This document shows positions 37,707-47,043 of a stretch of DNA of 64,000 bases, one piece after another; the stretch's first letter is position 1; the number at the start of each line of letters is the position of its first letter. This DNA is from Aquimarina agarivorans (GTDB lineage: Bacteria; Bacteroidota; Bacteroidia; Flavobacteriales; Flavobacteriaceae): contig NZ_AFPB01000174.1 of NCBI RefSeq assembly GCF_000218485.1, forward strand, positions 124,001 to 188,000. The letters are read 5' to 3'. The notes below the pieces were generated by a model. That model did not search any database. It was not told the origin of the DNA and was given only the letters and a program-made list of their open reading frames with translations. The translations under genes and the position numbers were made by a program.

Positions 37707-39023
37707 ATGAGTACTACCGCAACACCATACGTAGCCCACAAAGTAAAAGATATTTCCTTAGCAGACTGGGGGCGTAAAGAAATTGAATTAGCTGAAGCTG
37801 AAATGCCAGGTTTAATGTCCTTGCGTGAAGAATATAAAGATGAGCAGCCTTTAAAAGGAGCACGTATTGCAGGATGTTTACATATGACTATCCAAACTGC
37901 CGTACTTATTGAAACTTTAATTGCGCTTGGCGCAGAAGTGACTTGGAGTAGTTGTAATATTTTTTCAACTCAAGATCAAGCGGCTGCGGCTATCGCTGCG
38001 GCAGGAATACCAGTGTATGCTTGGAAAGGAATGAATGAAGAGGAATTTGACTGGTGTATTGAGCAAACACTTTTTTTTGGTGAAGATAGAAAGCCACTAA
38101 ACATGATTTTGGATGATGGAGGTGATTTAACAAATATGGTACTGGACCGTTACCCAGAATTGGTTGGGGATATCAAAGGATTGTCAGAAGAGACTACCAC
38201 GGGCGTACATCGTTTATACGAGCGTGTTAAAAATGGTACGCTACCAATGCCAGCCATTAATGTAAATGACTCAGTTACTAAATCAAAATTTGATAACAAA
38301 TACGGATGTCGTGAAAGTGCCGTAGATGCAATCCGTAGAGCTACCGACATCATGTTAGCAGGTAAACGTGTTGTTGTTGCAGGTTATGGTGATGTAGGTA
38401 AAGGTACTGCGGCTTCATTTAGTGGAGCGGGTGCTATTGTTACGGTTACTGAAATTGATCCAATTTGTGCATTACAAGCAGCTATGGATGGATATGAGGT
38501 GAAAAAGATGGAAACTATTATCCCAAATGCAGATATTGTAATTACAACTACAGGGAATAAAGATATTATTCTTGAAAAGCATTTCCGTGCCATGAAGGAT
38601 AAAACTATAGTATGCAACATTGGTCATTTTGATAATGAAATTGATATGGCCTGGTTAAATGGCGCTTATGGAAATACCAAAGATGAAATTAAGCCTCAGG
38701 TAGATAAATATACTATTGACGGTAAAGATATTATTGTTTTAGCTGAAGGGCGTTTAGTAAACTTAGGTTGTGCTACTGGTCATCCAAGTTTTGTAATGAG
38801 TAATTCATTTACTAACCAAACTTTAGCGCAATTGGAACTGTGGAATAACTCAGCTGCGTATAAAAATGAAGTGTACATGTTGCCAAAGCATTTGGATGAA
38901 AAGGTAGCGCGTTTGCATTTAAAACGTTTAGGTGTGGAGCTGGAAGAATTAAGACCAGATCAAGCTGAATATATAGGCGTAACCGTAGAGGGACCTTTTA
39001 AACCTGAATACTATAGGTATTAA
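37707..39023 (+). CDS. ahcY: S-adenosylhomocysteinase
   Basis: A 438-aa protein with the full family pattern: [24 protein letters not shown], the [11 protein letters not shown] substrate segment, the NAD site [23 protein letters not shown], and the conserved end [10 protein letters not shown]. It splits S-adenosylhomocysteine into adenosine and homocysteine, relieving inhibition of methyltransferases. It is a single gene followed by a good terminator. Confidence 0.98.
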   Translation: MSTTATPYVAHKVKDISLADWGRKEIELAEAEMPGLMSLREEYKDEQPLKGARIAGCLHMTIQTAVLIETLIALGAEVTWSSCNIFSTQDQAAAAIAAAGIPVYAWKGMNEEEFDWCIEQTLFFGEDRKPLNMILDDGGDLTNMVLDRYPELVGDIKGLSEETTTGVHRLYERVKNGTLPMPAINVNDSVTKSKFDNKYGCRESAVDAIRRATDIMLAGKRVVVAGYGDVGKGTAASFSGAGAIVTVTEIDPICALQAAMDGYEVKKMETIIPNADIVITTTGNKDIILEKHFRAMKDKTIVCNIGHFDNEIDMAWLNGAYGNTKDEIKPQVDKYTIDGKDIIVLAEGRLVNLGCATGHPSFVMSNSFTNQTLAQLELWNNSAAYKNEVYMLPKHLDEKVARLHLKRLGVELEELRPDQAEYIGVTVEGPFKPEYYRY

Positions 39024-39049
39024 TTGATTGTTTGAAAAGTAAATTTGTT

Positions 39050-39080
39050 AAAGGCTGTCTAATTTTAGATAGCCTTTTTT
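39050..39080 (+). terminator. Rho-independent terminator of ahcY
   Basis: AAAGGCTGTCTA (39050-39061) pairs with TAGATAGCCTTT (39066-39077; one G-T) around a 4-base loop and runs into six T. It isolates the peptide cluster downstream from ahcY transcription. Confidence 0.85.
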
Positions 39081-39466
39081 GATGTACATAATACGCAGTC
39101 ATGATCTAGGAGGGCGGAATTTATTATGGGGTTTTGAAATTGCCAATCACTAGTTTTTCAAAATAGCACTTACCTATTAATCGCTTTTCCCACAATCAAG
39201 TATTGGGTCAGTCAATAACGCCTTCATTTTTTGCCTACCGAAAAGATGTTTTGATTTGTTACGAAGATCTCTAATAACTTCTTGATTTTTATTGGAGTAA
39301 AGTAAAATCAGCAGCAGTGCTAAAATAAAACCTGAAATAAAAGGATAATGAATACTTAGTTTATTGTAAAAAAATAAGAAACTAAGTATTTACACTTAGA
39401 AATCATGTTTCATGATGAAATATATTTGAGGTGTAAATAATTTATTAATTTTTAAATTTTATCATT
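39081..39466. other. Region upstream of the TOMM precursor
   Basis: It holds a minus-strand frame without a start codon (39177-39391) that encodes one hydrophobic helix and a basic tail ending DCGKSD, probably a gene remnant. The perfect 12-bp inverted repeat AATACTTAGTTT/AAACTAAGTATT (39351-39362, 39379-39390), the small palindrome TCATG-TTT-CATGA (39403-39415), and a -7 box also lie here. Confidence 0.5.
39351..39428 (+). promoter_or_regulatory. Precursor promoter region with inverted repeats
   Basis: TATATTTG at 39421-39428 fits TAnnTTTG and lies 38 bases before the precursor ATG. The palindrome TCATGtttCATGA ends 5 bases before it, where a repressor or activator could bind. The 12-bp inverted repeat further up could be a second operator or an old terminator. 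Confidence 0.45.
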
Positions 39467-39586
39467 ATGAAAAATGCTAAAACAATCAGTGCTTACTCTT
39501 CTATGCAAGGAGTAGCAGTAGTAGAGGGATTCGACAACACTTTAGTAGCTGGGGCTTGTAGCTCAAGTTCAAGCTGTTGTGGTTAA
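39467..39586 (+). CDS. TOMM/linear azol(in)e precursor peptide
   Basis: A 39-aa ORF. Residues 1-30 form the leader, with FDNTL at 22-26, an FxxxB motif (B is branched) like the recognition element of streptolysin-S-type leaders, then VAGA. Residues 31-39 are CSSSSSCCG, a core of three Cys and five Ser that can each be cyclised to thiazole or oxazole. The modification genes for exactly this chemistry follow on the same strand. Cleavage probably falls near VAGA, before the first Cys. It was found by eye since it is shorter than usual gene-calling limits. It resembles no characterised core that I know. Confidence 0.88.
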   Translation: MKNAKTISAYSSMQGVAVVEGFDNTLVAGACSSSSSCCG

Positions 39587-39587
39587 G

Positions 39588-39657
39588 ATTATCTAGTAAT
39601 TAGATAATTTTCACTGAATTAATTGTGCTATTGAAGTCTAATTTCAATAGTACAATT
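39588..39657 (+). terminator. Two hairpins after the precursor (attenuator)
   Basis: ATTATCTA (39588-39595) pairs with TAGATAAT (39601-39608), followed by TTT. Then AATTGTGCTATTGAA (39621-39635) pairs with TTCAATAGTACAATT (39643-39657) with one G-T, without a T run. They likely stop part of transcription and stabilise the precursor message, so precursor exceeds enzymes. Confidence 0.65.
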
Positions 39658-39988
39658 ATAAAAATCAAAGTGTACAAATTAGTTACAAGTACATATTAAA
39701 ACTTTGACTCAAAAAAAAACTTTACTTATTGATGCAAGATAAAACAATATTTTAACAACTTACTATACTGTATTCTTATGAATAAAAAGCCTTAATGTGG
39801 TTGTTGAAAAATGTATTAGCAATAGCATAAATTTTACCATAGAAGCCGTTGATTTTAAGTTTTCTTATTTTAAATAAACGCTATATGGAGTAAAAATACC
39901 TTTATGTGGCAGTCAATTAGTCTTTTCAGATTAGTGATAACAAATAATAGTCAATTGAATACATCCACAAATCCTTAATAAACATAAG
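39658..39988 (+). other. Gap between precursor hairpins and enzyme operon
   Basis: About 330 AT-rich bases. I looked for a second precursor and found only very short frames (for example 24 codons from 39904) without a Cys/Ser-rich end. It may hold a separate promoter for the enzyme genes; no consensus box is clear. Confidence 0.4.
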
Positions 39989-40906
39989 ATGCAATTAAAC
40001 ACAAATGATTTAATATTACATCCAGATATACATTGGATTAAAGTTGATGATACGCGTTTACAAATCCGTCAACCTAATGGAGATAATATTACGTTTGATA
40101 AATATGCTTCAGAAATTAACCAAATACTCAATTTTTTAAAAGATCCATCCCTAGATATATCCAGGCTAGATGCAAATTTAATGGAGGAATTAATTGAGTT
40201 ATTATTTGCTAAAGGATTTTTAAGTAGTAAGCATACAAATGATAATCAATTCAATAGAATTGCAAAATTAAGTTTAAATAATGAGCAAAAGTATGAAGGT
40301 AGTTTACCAAGATCGGTAGCCATTGTAGGTAAGGGTATATTGGCAGCAATAGTCCGAACCTCATTACAAAATGCCAAAGTAAAAATCAATGAATCTGGAA
40401 ATCCTAATGCTTTAAAAATAGTTGTTGCAGATCAGGACGATTATCATTTTTTAAGCGATGAAAATAAAAAGGCTATTGAAGCGGATCAGTCAACCCTGTT
40501 TTTCCGATGGATTAATGGGAAATTTAGAATAGGTCCTTATGTTGTGCCCAAAGATACTGCATGTTTGGAATGTGCCTATCAGAGGGAACTGGCATCAAAC
40601 TTATTTGTGGATGAAATGAGGTCGTACATGAATTGTAGTTCAAATAATTTGCCCACCTATGAAGGAGGTGCAGTATTGGATAACTTGGCTTCAGCATTAA
40701 TTACCAGGCAGATACTGTTGATTTTACAAGGATATTACAGGTTGTCAGGAGTATCAACAATAATCACTGTTGATCCTTTATTATTTCAAACAACACACTC
40801 ACCAATATTAAAATTACCGCGCTGTAAAATATGCAGTTGTAATACCAAACGCGCAGTGCGTAATTATCGCGATTTAATTAAAGATTCCGAAGTTGTTAAT
40901 AGTTAA
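39989..40906 (+). CDS. E1-like TOMM partner protein with RRE (cyclodehydratase C component)
   Basis: A 305-aa protein. Residues 1-95 look like the RiPP recognition element (winged-helix; HWIKVDDTRLQIRQP, then a helix pair). The rest is ThiF/E1-like: SVAIVGKGILAAIV, then CLEC (in DTACLECAYQRE) and CKIC (in LPRCKICSC) as a structural zinc site. In TOMM systems this protein binds the leader through FxxxB and presents the core to YcaO. It is separate from, not fused to, YcaO (3-base gap), as in SagC/SagD-type clusters. Confidence 0.85.
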   Translation: MQLNTNDLILHPDIHWIKVDDTRLQIRQPNGDNITFDKYASEINQILNFLKDPSLDISRLDANLMEELIELLFAKGFLSSKHTNDNQFNRIAKLSLNNEQKYEGSLPRSVAIVGKGILAAIVRTSLQNAKVKINESGNPNALKIVVADQDDYHFLSDENKKAIEADQSTLFFRWINGKFRIGPYVVPKDTACLECAYQRELASNLFVDEMRSYMNCSSNNLPTYEGGAVLDNLASALITRQILLILQGYYRLSGVSTIITVDPLLFQTTHSPILKLPRCKICSCNTKRAVRNYRDLIKDSEVVNS

Positions 40907-40909
40907 TCT

Positions 40910-42220
40910 ATGGATGCTAGTTTAAGAAAGATATTAGATAAAGTATTGGATGTTGATTTCGGCATTATTCGTTTTGTAAAAGAAGCTCCGTTATCATCAG
41001 ATGAACCTGAGATTTTTATCGCAGTAACGGAATTTCAAAATCCATTCATAATTTCTTCTTCCGACAGGGAAAAATATACTATGGAGCGAAAATCAGCTGG
41101 TGCGGCTTTAGACCGAGAAACGGCCATATGGTCAGCTGTTGGCGAAGGGTTGGAGCGGTACGCAGGTGCTATTTACGATGAAGATACTGTAATTTGGGAA
41201 AAGTCAAGCGAATTAGTGCCAGAAGCATACGTGCATCCTGATGATTTTATATTGTTTACAAAAGAACAATACGCTACCACTGATTTTAAATACAATGCCC
41301 ATAATCCTAAAATAAAAGTTGGATGGACCAGTGCTAATTCATTAAACAATCATAATGAGGTGCTTATGCCTGCCTCTTTAGCTTATTTTGCCTACAAGTA
41401 TGAAGATAAATCAGAATATTTAACGGACTCCTACAGTACAGGTTTGGCTTGCGGACCAACAAAAGAATGGGCTATTTGCGGAGGATTAAATGAGGTAATA
41501 GAACGGGATGCTTATTCACTTCATTGGGCAGCACGCCTGTCTCCGAAAAAAATACCACTTGAAACTGCTATTAAGCACAGTTCGCCTGAATTAAAAAAGC
41601 TATTAGAATTTGATGGGGTAGATCTTTTTATTGGGGATATGACCACTGATATCGGAATACCTGCAATTATAACTATAGCACGACAACATGGGAAACCAGG
41701 AATTGCCCTAGGAGCATCAAGCAATGTGGCCCCTGAAAAAGCATTGGAAAAGGCAGTTATAGAATGTTTTCATACCCTGAATTGGTGTCAGGAAATGAGG
41801 CATCGTCCTACTGCCATTGAAGAAACAGAAGTGAAACAATTTGCGGATCATGTAAAGTATTATTTGAACGAAGAAAATGAAGAAACAGCATCTTTCCTGT
41901 GGAGTGGTAATGAATTATCGACACTTTTTGAAGATGATGCTACTTCATGTGTAAAAAATTCGGGGCATAAGGAGCAGTCTGAATATATGGTGAATAAACT
42001 TTTTGAGCAAGGTTATGCCTCCTACTTAGTGGATAATACCCCTAATGATATTAAGGAGTTGGGTTTGTGCGTAATTAAAGCAATTGTACCGGGGCTACAG
42101 CCCATGTGGTGTGGATACAACAGAGTACCACTGGACAGAAGACGATTTGAAAGTTTTTTAACCTACAAAGGTATGGATGCCAATACTCCAATAAATACAA
42201 ATATTCATCCATTTCCATAA
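40910..42220 (+). CDS. YcaO cyclodehydratase
   Basis: A 436-aa YcaO-domain protein with the ATP/Mg-binding motifs KSAGAALDRETAIWSAVGEG followed by LERYAG, and GLNEVIERDAYSLHW. The extreme C-terminus HPFP has the PxP-type ending common in azoline-forming YcaOs. It uses ATP to activate backbone amides so that Cys and Ser side chains cyclise to thiazolines and oxazolines. It starts 3 bases after the E1-like gene; both are needed for activity. Its substrate is the peptide at 39467-39586. Confidence 0.93.
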   Translation: MDASLRKILDKVLDVDFGIIRFVKEAPLSSDEPEIFIAVTEFQNPFIISSSDREKYTMERKSAGAALDRETAIWSAVGEGLERYAGAIYDEDTVIWEKSSELVPEAYVHPDDFILFTKEQYATTDFKYNAHNPKIKVGWTSANSLNNHNEVLMPASLAYFAYKYEDKSEYLTDSYSTGLACGPTKEWAICGGLNEVIERDAYSLHWAARLSPKKIPLETAIKHSSPELKKLLEFDGVDLFIGDMTTDIGIPAIITIARQHGKPGIALGASSNVAPEKALEKAVIECFHTLNWCQEMRHRPTAIEETEVKQFADHVKYYLNEENEETASFLWSGNELSTLFEDDATSCVKNSGHKEQSEYMVNKLFEQGYASYLVDNTPNDIKELGLCVIKAIVPGLQPMWCGYNRVPLDRRRFESFLTYKGMDANTPINTNIHPFP

Positions 42221-42269
42221 AAAAGAAAGGGACGTAGAGCGATTGTAAACTTGGTTAGAAAATTAAATT

Positions 42270-43109
42270 ATGAGTACAAAAACATTAGATTATTATTTAA
42301 GTAAAGAAGCGCAATCTGCTGAATATACCCAAAGGCAGGAGTTTAAAAATAGGGTGGCATCATTTCATGAAAATACTAAAATGACGCTTGCATTAAAGCC
42401 AACTTTGGTAAAATCAATTTCGCATCATTTGTCCAACAATGCTCAAATTTATTTAGACTCCAGAAATAAAAAAAGCTATGTTTTTAGTGTTGAAAAAAAA
42501 CTACCAAAACCACATGCATTTGAACATTCTTTTGAGGAAGTGTTACAAAAGCGCGCTACAGATACCAAATTTAAACCACAGCCATTATCGGAGCAAGAAT
42601 TGTCCAATTTGTTGTCAAGTATACGAGCAACAAGGGTAACTACATCATCGGTAAATAAAAATGCAATAATTCATCAACGATCTTATGCTTCGGCAGGAGC
42701 GTTATTTCCTGTGGAAATATATGCGTTTTTACCAAACGAGAATCATTCGACATGGAGTTGTTGTAATTATGATCCAAGGAAGCATAGCGTCACTATTTTA
42801 AATAAAAACATATCTAAAAAACAAATTGCACACGCACTTCAGCGTAAGCTTAATCAAGTAGCCTGTGGTGCAATTGTCGTATTAAGCGGAGTGTTTAATC
42901 GCAGTGTGGACAAATACGGCCCTATTGGATATCGTTTTGGATTAATTGAAGCTGGTGGAATCATTCAGCAATTAGGACTGGCTGGAGCAAGTATGAATTT
43001 AAGTACCCTTACATGGGGTGGTGCATTAGATGATGAGGTGAATAAACTTTTAAAAATAGATGGATTGGAAGAAAATTATTTAATCAGCTTTATCGTGGGA
43101 CATAAATAA
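42270..43109 (+). CDS. SagB-type FMN dehydrogenase (azoline oxidase)
   Basis: A 279-aa nitroreductase-fold protein. The typical SagB signature RSYASAGALFPVEIYAF and the DKYGPIGYRFGLIEAGGIIQ block (with the Lys-Tyr pair linked to catalysis in this family) are present. It oxidises azolines to aromatic azoles with FMN. Its presence predicts thiazoles/oxazoles, not just azolines, in the product. It follows YcaO after 49 bases. Confidence 0.9.
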   Translation: MSTKTLDYYLSKEAQSAEYTQRQEFKNRVASFHENTKMTLALKPTLVKSISHHLSNNAQIYLDSRNKKSYVFSVEKKLPKPHAFEHSFEEVLQKRATDTKFKPQPLSEQELSNLLSSIRATRVTTSSVNKNAIIHQRSYASAGALFPVEIYAFLPNENHSTWSCCNYDPRKHSVTILNKNISKKQIAHALQRKLNQVACGAIVVLSGVFNRSVDKYGPIGYRFGLIEAGGIIQQLGLAGASMNLSTLTWGGALDDEVNKLLKIDGLEENYLISFIVGHK

Positions 43110-43122
43110 CAAACATTTTACT

Positions 43123-44511
43123 ATGAATATTTCAGAAAACACTATAAATAAGCCGTCAACGTTATTTGCATATTTATGTCATACAGCGGCAAAAAGCGAA
43201 TGGGAAACGGCAAAAAATACAGCAGAAGAATTGGCCAATTTAGGTGCCCAGGGAACATGGTTGGAATTGGCTTACGATTTAGCTGATGGATTAAAAAGTA
43301 TATATCAGGCTTCGGAAAAGGTGTTTTCGTTGGAACAGGCATTGACCAAAGAGCAAACTCAAGTGATTAATAAAGCACAAACATGGGTAAGCGATAAACT
43401 TGGATTAGAAATTCCCTCATTAGTAATTGAAATAGTACCCGATGACACACCCGTACATGCGATTACGGGGATAAGCGGTTTTGGTTTTATTATGATTAGT
43501 AAAAAAACTATTGAGGATCAATCCTTGTTAGTGCATGAAATTACGCATTGTACGCTGATGTCCAGAGCTCTTTTTTTAGATGAAGGATTGGCAACATTAC
43601 TGGAATATGAGGTAAAAGGGGTGGGCCTGGATGTGGATGTGGAACAAACCTATTGGAATCGTCCCAGCATGGCAGCGATGATTGAAACTGATTGGACTTA
43701 TGATCCTTATTTTTCCCACGTAGTTCCTGTGGAAACAAATTTTGCAGCACCAATTAAAGGCGACAATAAAGTGCACCGATTATCTGCATATTTAGTAGCG
43801 CTTTTTGTGGAGTCAAAGGGAATGTCCTACGTAATGGCAAACTGGAATAAGCTAAAACCCCAATTAAAAGATGGACGAACTTATAATGTGATCAAAGAAA
43901 TTTTTGATGTAGATATATGGGAGCTTGATGCTAATTTTATTTCGAAAACAAAAGACGAAGCATTGTTACTAACCGAGCAAGAATCGTTACTATATATAGC
44001 AACAAAAGCGTTGACTAACGGGGAGCGTAACCTGATAGTGCCTTACTTAAAAACGCTAAGGATAAAAGCATTTGAAAGTAATGAAAATTTAGTGGCACTG
44101 GTAAAAACTTTAATCTTATTAGGGGTTAATGGGGATGATGAAGCAGAAAAAAAATTTTACCGTACCGAGGCATTAGTAGCTATGAATTGGGCTATTGAAA
44201 AGGGATGTAATCAAAGGGACTTACGGTTGTTTGAGGTGTATAAATACGTATTTAAATTGAAAAGTGCCGGACATGCCATTAATCTGCGTAAAATAGGAAC
44301 CCAAACAAGTATTGCATTTGAAAAATTGATCAATGATTATCCCGAAGATCCTGAGGTGATTATTACTACCGCTAGGGCACAACTTAAAACCTATTATGAT
44401 ATGTTGCCAGCTGCAACCTGGAGGGAAAAATTGATTCAGATTTCAAAAGAGGAATCAATTTTTACAAATGCAGCAAACAAGTTGTTGAACGAGGAAAAAT
44501 ATGCACTATAA
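43123..44511 (+). CDS. HExxH zinc peptidase of the TOMM cluster
   Basis: A 462-aa protein without signal peptide. HEITH (138-142) plus FLDEGLATLLEYE (Glu154 as third ligand) form a gluzincin-like peptidase site; residues 290-460 are helical repeats. TOMM clusters often use CAAX or TldD/E-type proteases for leader removal; none is present here, so this is the best candidate leader peptidase. It begins 13 bases after the SagB gene. Direct evidence for cleavage is lacking. Confidence 0.72.
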   Translation: MNISENTINKPSTLFAYLCHTAAKSEWETAKNTAEELANLGAQGTWLELAYDLADGLKSIYQASEKVFSLEQALTKEQTQVINKAQTWVSDKLGLEIPSLVIEIVPDDTPVHAITGISGFGFIMISKKTIEDQSLLVHEITHCTLMSRALFLDEGLATLLEYEVKGVGLDVDVEQTYWNRPSMAAMIETDWTYDPYFSHVVPVETNFAAPIKGDNKVHRLSAYLVALFVESKGMSYVMANWNKLKPQLKDGRTYNVIKEIFDVDIWELDANFISKTKDEALLLTEQESLLYIATKALTNGERNLIVPYLKTLRIKAFESNENLVALVKTLILLGVNGDDEAEKKFYRTEALVAMNWAIEKGCNQRDLRLFEVYKYVFKLKSAGHAINLRKIGTQTSIAFEKLINDYPEDPEVIITTARAQLKTYYDMLPAATWREKLIQISKEESIFTNAANKLLNEEKYAL

Positions 44512-44520
44512 ATTTAGGTA

Positions 44521-45717
44521 ATGAATAACTTTAACCAACACGTAGCAGAAGGCAATACAACAAAAACCTTATCAGGTTCGGCTTACACGGATCCTGAAGT
44601 TTTTGAAAAGGAAAGGCGTTTTTTATTTAGAACGTTACCTGTTATGGCTGTTCCCTCATGTCATTTAGAAAAAAAAGGCAGCTATACGGTTACGGACATT
44701 GCCAAGGAAAGTATTATCACAGTAAGGGGGAAAGATGGAACAATTCGTGCTTTAGCGAATAGTTGCAGGCACAGAGGAAAGCGTTTATTACAGGGAAATA
44801 ACCTTGGAGGAACTGAAAAAATCAGCAATTTAAAATCCATAGTATGTCCGTACCATGGCTGGAATTACAAATTAGATGGCGCATTGGCTCATGCTCGTGG
44901 TGATGAGGCAGGTTTGTTAAAAGGACTGTGTTTAAGAAAACTACAAGTACATGAAGCAGGAGGGCTTACCTTTTACAATAAAACTAATGAAAATGTATTG
45001 CATTTAAATGCATTAGATAAGGCATTAGGATTATTGTGCCTAAGTGAAGGAAAAGTAAGTGCAACTAAGCAGTATGATGTAAAAGCGAATTGGAAATTAT
45101 GGACAGAAAACTTTTTAGAGTGCTGGCATTGTGCATCAAGCCACCCAGAGCTATCGGAAAATAAAGGTTTTATCACTCAATTTGAAAATGGCAATGAAGA
45201 TGTTTATGTTAGCGATGACATCAAATGGCGGATACAAGCACAAAAAAAAGGTTGGATCACGCCTGAGGATGCTGATTTGGAAATGGATAAAGCGATGTTC
45301 AGTTTTAATGTGTCATTACCTTTAGGAAAGGGAAACTTAACAGCAAGCAAAAATGGAAAACGATTAGGTCCAGCATTTAATGGCGCGGCAGGGTTTGAAG
45401 GTGGCGCTATTTTTGGATGCTTAGGCCCATTTTTATTTTATATGGCTTATGTGGATTATGTGATTCTTTTTTGTGTAAGACCTATAGCCGTGGAGCAAAC
45501 AAAGGTTGATGTATTTTGGATTACGGCAAAGGATTTTGAAGGGTCAACAGAAGATTTAACCTGGTTGTGGAATACTACTTTAAAACAAGATATCAAACTG
45601 GTAGAAGAAAGTCAACAAGGTGTAAGCTCTTTATACTACACGCCAGGGCCATTTCAGGCTGATGAATACCGGACTCAGGCATTTGTGGAATGGTGGAAAA
45701 ATTGGTTTCATAAATAA
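44521..45717 (+). CDS. Rieske non-haem iron oxygenase (alpha-subunit type)
   Basis: A 398-aa protein. The Rieske cluster ligands are C82-x-H84 (in SCRHRGK) and C109-x2-H112 (in CPYHGW), with a longer gap (24 residues) between pairs than usual. The mononuclear iron site is ENFLECWHCASSHPEL (H203, H208). No ferredoxin or reductase is in the cluster, so electrons must come from elsewhere. It probably hydroxylates or otherwise oxidises the cyclised peptide. Rieske enzymes are not standard TOMM tailoring enzymes. Confidence 0.9.
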   Translation: MNNFNQHVAEGNTTKTLSGSAYTDPEVFEKERRFLFRTLPVMAVPSCHLEKKGSYTVTDIAKESIITVRGKDGTIRALANSCRHRGKRLLQGNNLGGTEKISNLKSIVCPYHGWNYKLDGALAHARGDEAGLLKGLCLRKLQVHEAGGLTFYNKTNENVLHLNALDKALGLLCLSEGKVSATKQYDVKANWKLWTENFLECWHCASSHPELSENKGFITQFENGNEDVYVSDDIKWRIQAQKKGWITPEDADLEMDKAMFSFNVSLPLGKGNLTASKNGKRLGPAFNGAAGFEGGAIFGCLGPFLFYMAYVDYVILFCVRPIAVEQTKVDVFWITAKDFEGSTEDLTWLWNTTLKQDIKLVEESQQGVSSLYYTPGPFQADEYRTQAFVEWWKNWFHK

Positions 45718-45730
45718 TACCAAAACTAAA

Positions 45731-46981
45731 ATGCAAGTGCAAAAAAAACCTCAAAATAGAAAATCAATACTCTCCTTGTTATTTGTAACCTTACTAATTA
45801 ACATGATTGGATTTAGTATGATTATACCTATCAAGCCACAATTGATAATGAATATTATTAGTGGGAACTTATCTGATGCAGCTCAGTGGGGCGGCTATTT
45901 ACTTTTTGGATACGCAGTAGGTCAATTTTTAATGAGCCCTATAATGGCATCCTTGTCGGATAAGTACGGAAGAAGAAAGGTGTTGCTTTTTTCAATATTG
46001 GCCAGTTGTATAGATTTTTTGATTATGGCTGTAGCAGACAATATCGGTTCGTTTTTGTTAGCGCGTGTATTTTCAGGTATTTTTTCGGCAACCATTGCTA
46101 CAGTAAATTTATGTGTTGTTGATATTTCCGAACCTCAAAAAAGGGCTGTTAATTTTAGTGTTGTAAATTCTGCACTAGGTTTAGGGCTTATGGTTGGTCC
46201 TTTTTTAGGAGGGACTATTGGAGATATATTCGGTATAAAAGTTCCCTTAATTGCTGGGGCAATGTTATTTTTAATAAATTTAGGATTGGTTTATTTTTTT
46301 ATTCCAGAAACTATAAAACAAAAAAAGTGTCAAAAATTAAGGTGGCATGAGTTTTTACCTCTAAAAGTTTTTATAAAATTGAAGGCTACTGCCTTACCTT
46401 TTCAACTTTTAATAGCATCTTTACTTTATCAAATTTCATTTCATTCGTTTACAGCTATTTGGTCTTATTACATGATTGCAAAGTTCAATTGGGGGGTTAA
46501 AGAAATTGGCGGGTCTTTATTAGCGGTAGGCCTGTCTAATTTTTTTGTTCAGAATGTAGTGGCGCGATACTTAATTCCCAAATTAGGCGCAAAAAAAACA
46601 TTTTTTATAGGCGTTAGTTTTGCCATACCTGCGTTTTATTTATATGCCGTAGTTAACGTGGAGTGGTTGGTTTATGTAACTATACTTTTAGGTAGTTTAG
46701 GGGCTTTAATGCGCCCATGCTTAAGGGGAATCATGTCTTCTTATTTATCTTATGTTGATCAAGGAAGTTTAATGGGAGGGATCACTTCAATTAGCGGAAT
46801 GGCTCTTATAATTGGTCCCATAGTAATGACTCAGACTTTTTCAGTATTCCAGAATGAATCTTATGCCTTGGACATGAGTGGCGCGCCGTTTTTGGTGTCA
46901 TTTTTAATGTCAATAATTGCAACAATATTTGTTTTTTGGGCTTTTTCTAAAAAGAAAGTAGCAATACAAAATATGGCGTAA
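45731..46981 (+). CDS. MFS exporter
   Basis: A 416-aa, 12-helix transporter of the DHA1/TetA type, with motif A DKYGRRKV between helices 2 and 3 and the helix-5 region SALGLGLMVGPFLGGTIGD. I chose ATG 45731, 13 bases after the Rieske gene; an upstream in-frame start at 45662 would overlap it by 56 bases. It likely pumps the finished peptide over the inner membrane and may give self-immunity. Confidence 0.87.
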   Translation: MQVQKKPQNRKSILSLLFVTLLINMIGFSMIIPIKPQLIMNIISGNLSDAAQWGGYLLFGYAVGQFLMSPIMASLSDKYGRRKVLLFSILASCIDFLIMAVADNIGSFLLARVFSGIFSATIATVNLCVVDISEPQKRAVNFSVVNSALGLGLMVGPFLGGTIGDIFGIKVPLIAGAMLFLINLGLVYFFIPETIKQKKCQKLRWHEFLPLKVFIKLKATALPFQLLIASLLYQISFHSFTAIWSYYMIAKFNWGVKEIGGSLLAVGLSNFFVQNVVARYLIPKLGAKKTFFIGVSFAIPAFYLYAVVNVEWLVYVTILLGSLGALMRPCLRGIMSSYLSYVDQGSLMGGITSISGMALIIGPIVMTQTFSVFQNESYALDMSGAPFLVSFLMSIIATIFVFWAFSKKKVAIQNMA

Positions 46982-47043
46982 ATACAAGTAGAATTGGAAT
47001 GGGTAGTGTGTGAATGTTATGGTTAATAAAATTTAAGACATTA

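Noticed and set aside
39177..39391. Minus-strand frame with a membrane helix upstream of the precursor
   Set aside because: No ATG, GTG or TTG start lies before the hydrophobic part; treated as a gene remnant.
39904..39978. 24-codon frame as a second TOMM precursor
   Set aside because: It has no Cys, no FxxxB motif followed by a Cys/Ser core, and no conserved features.
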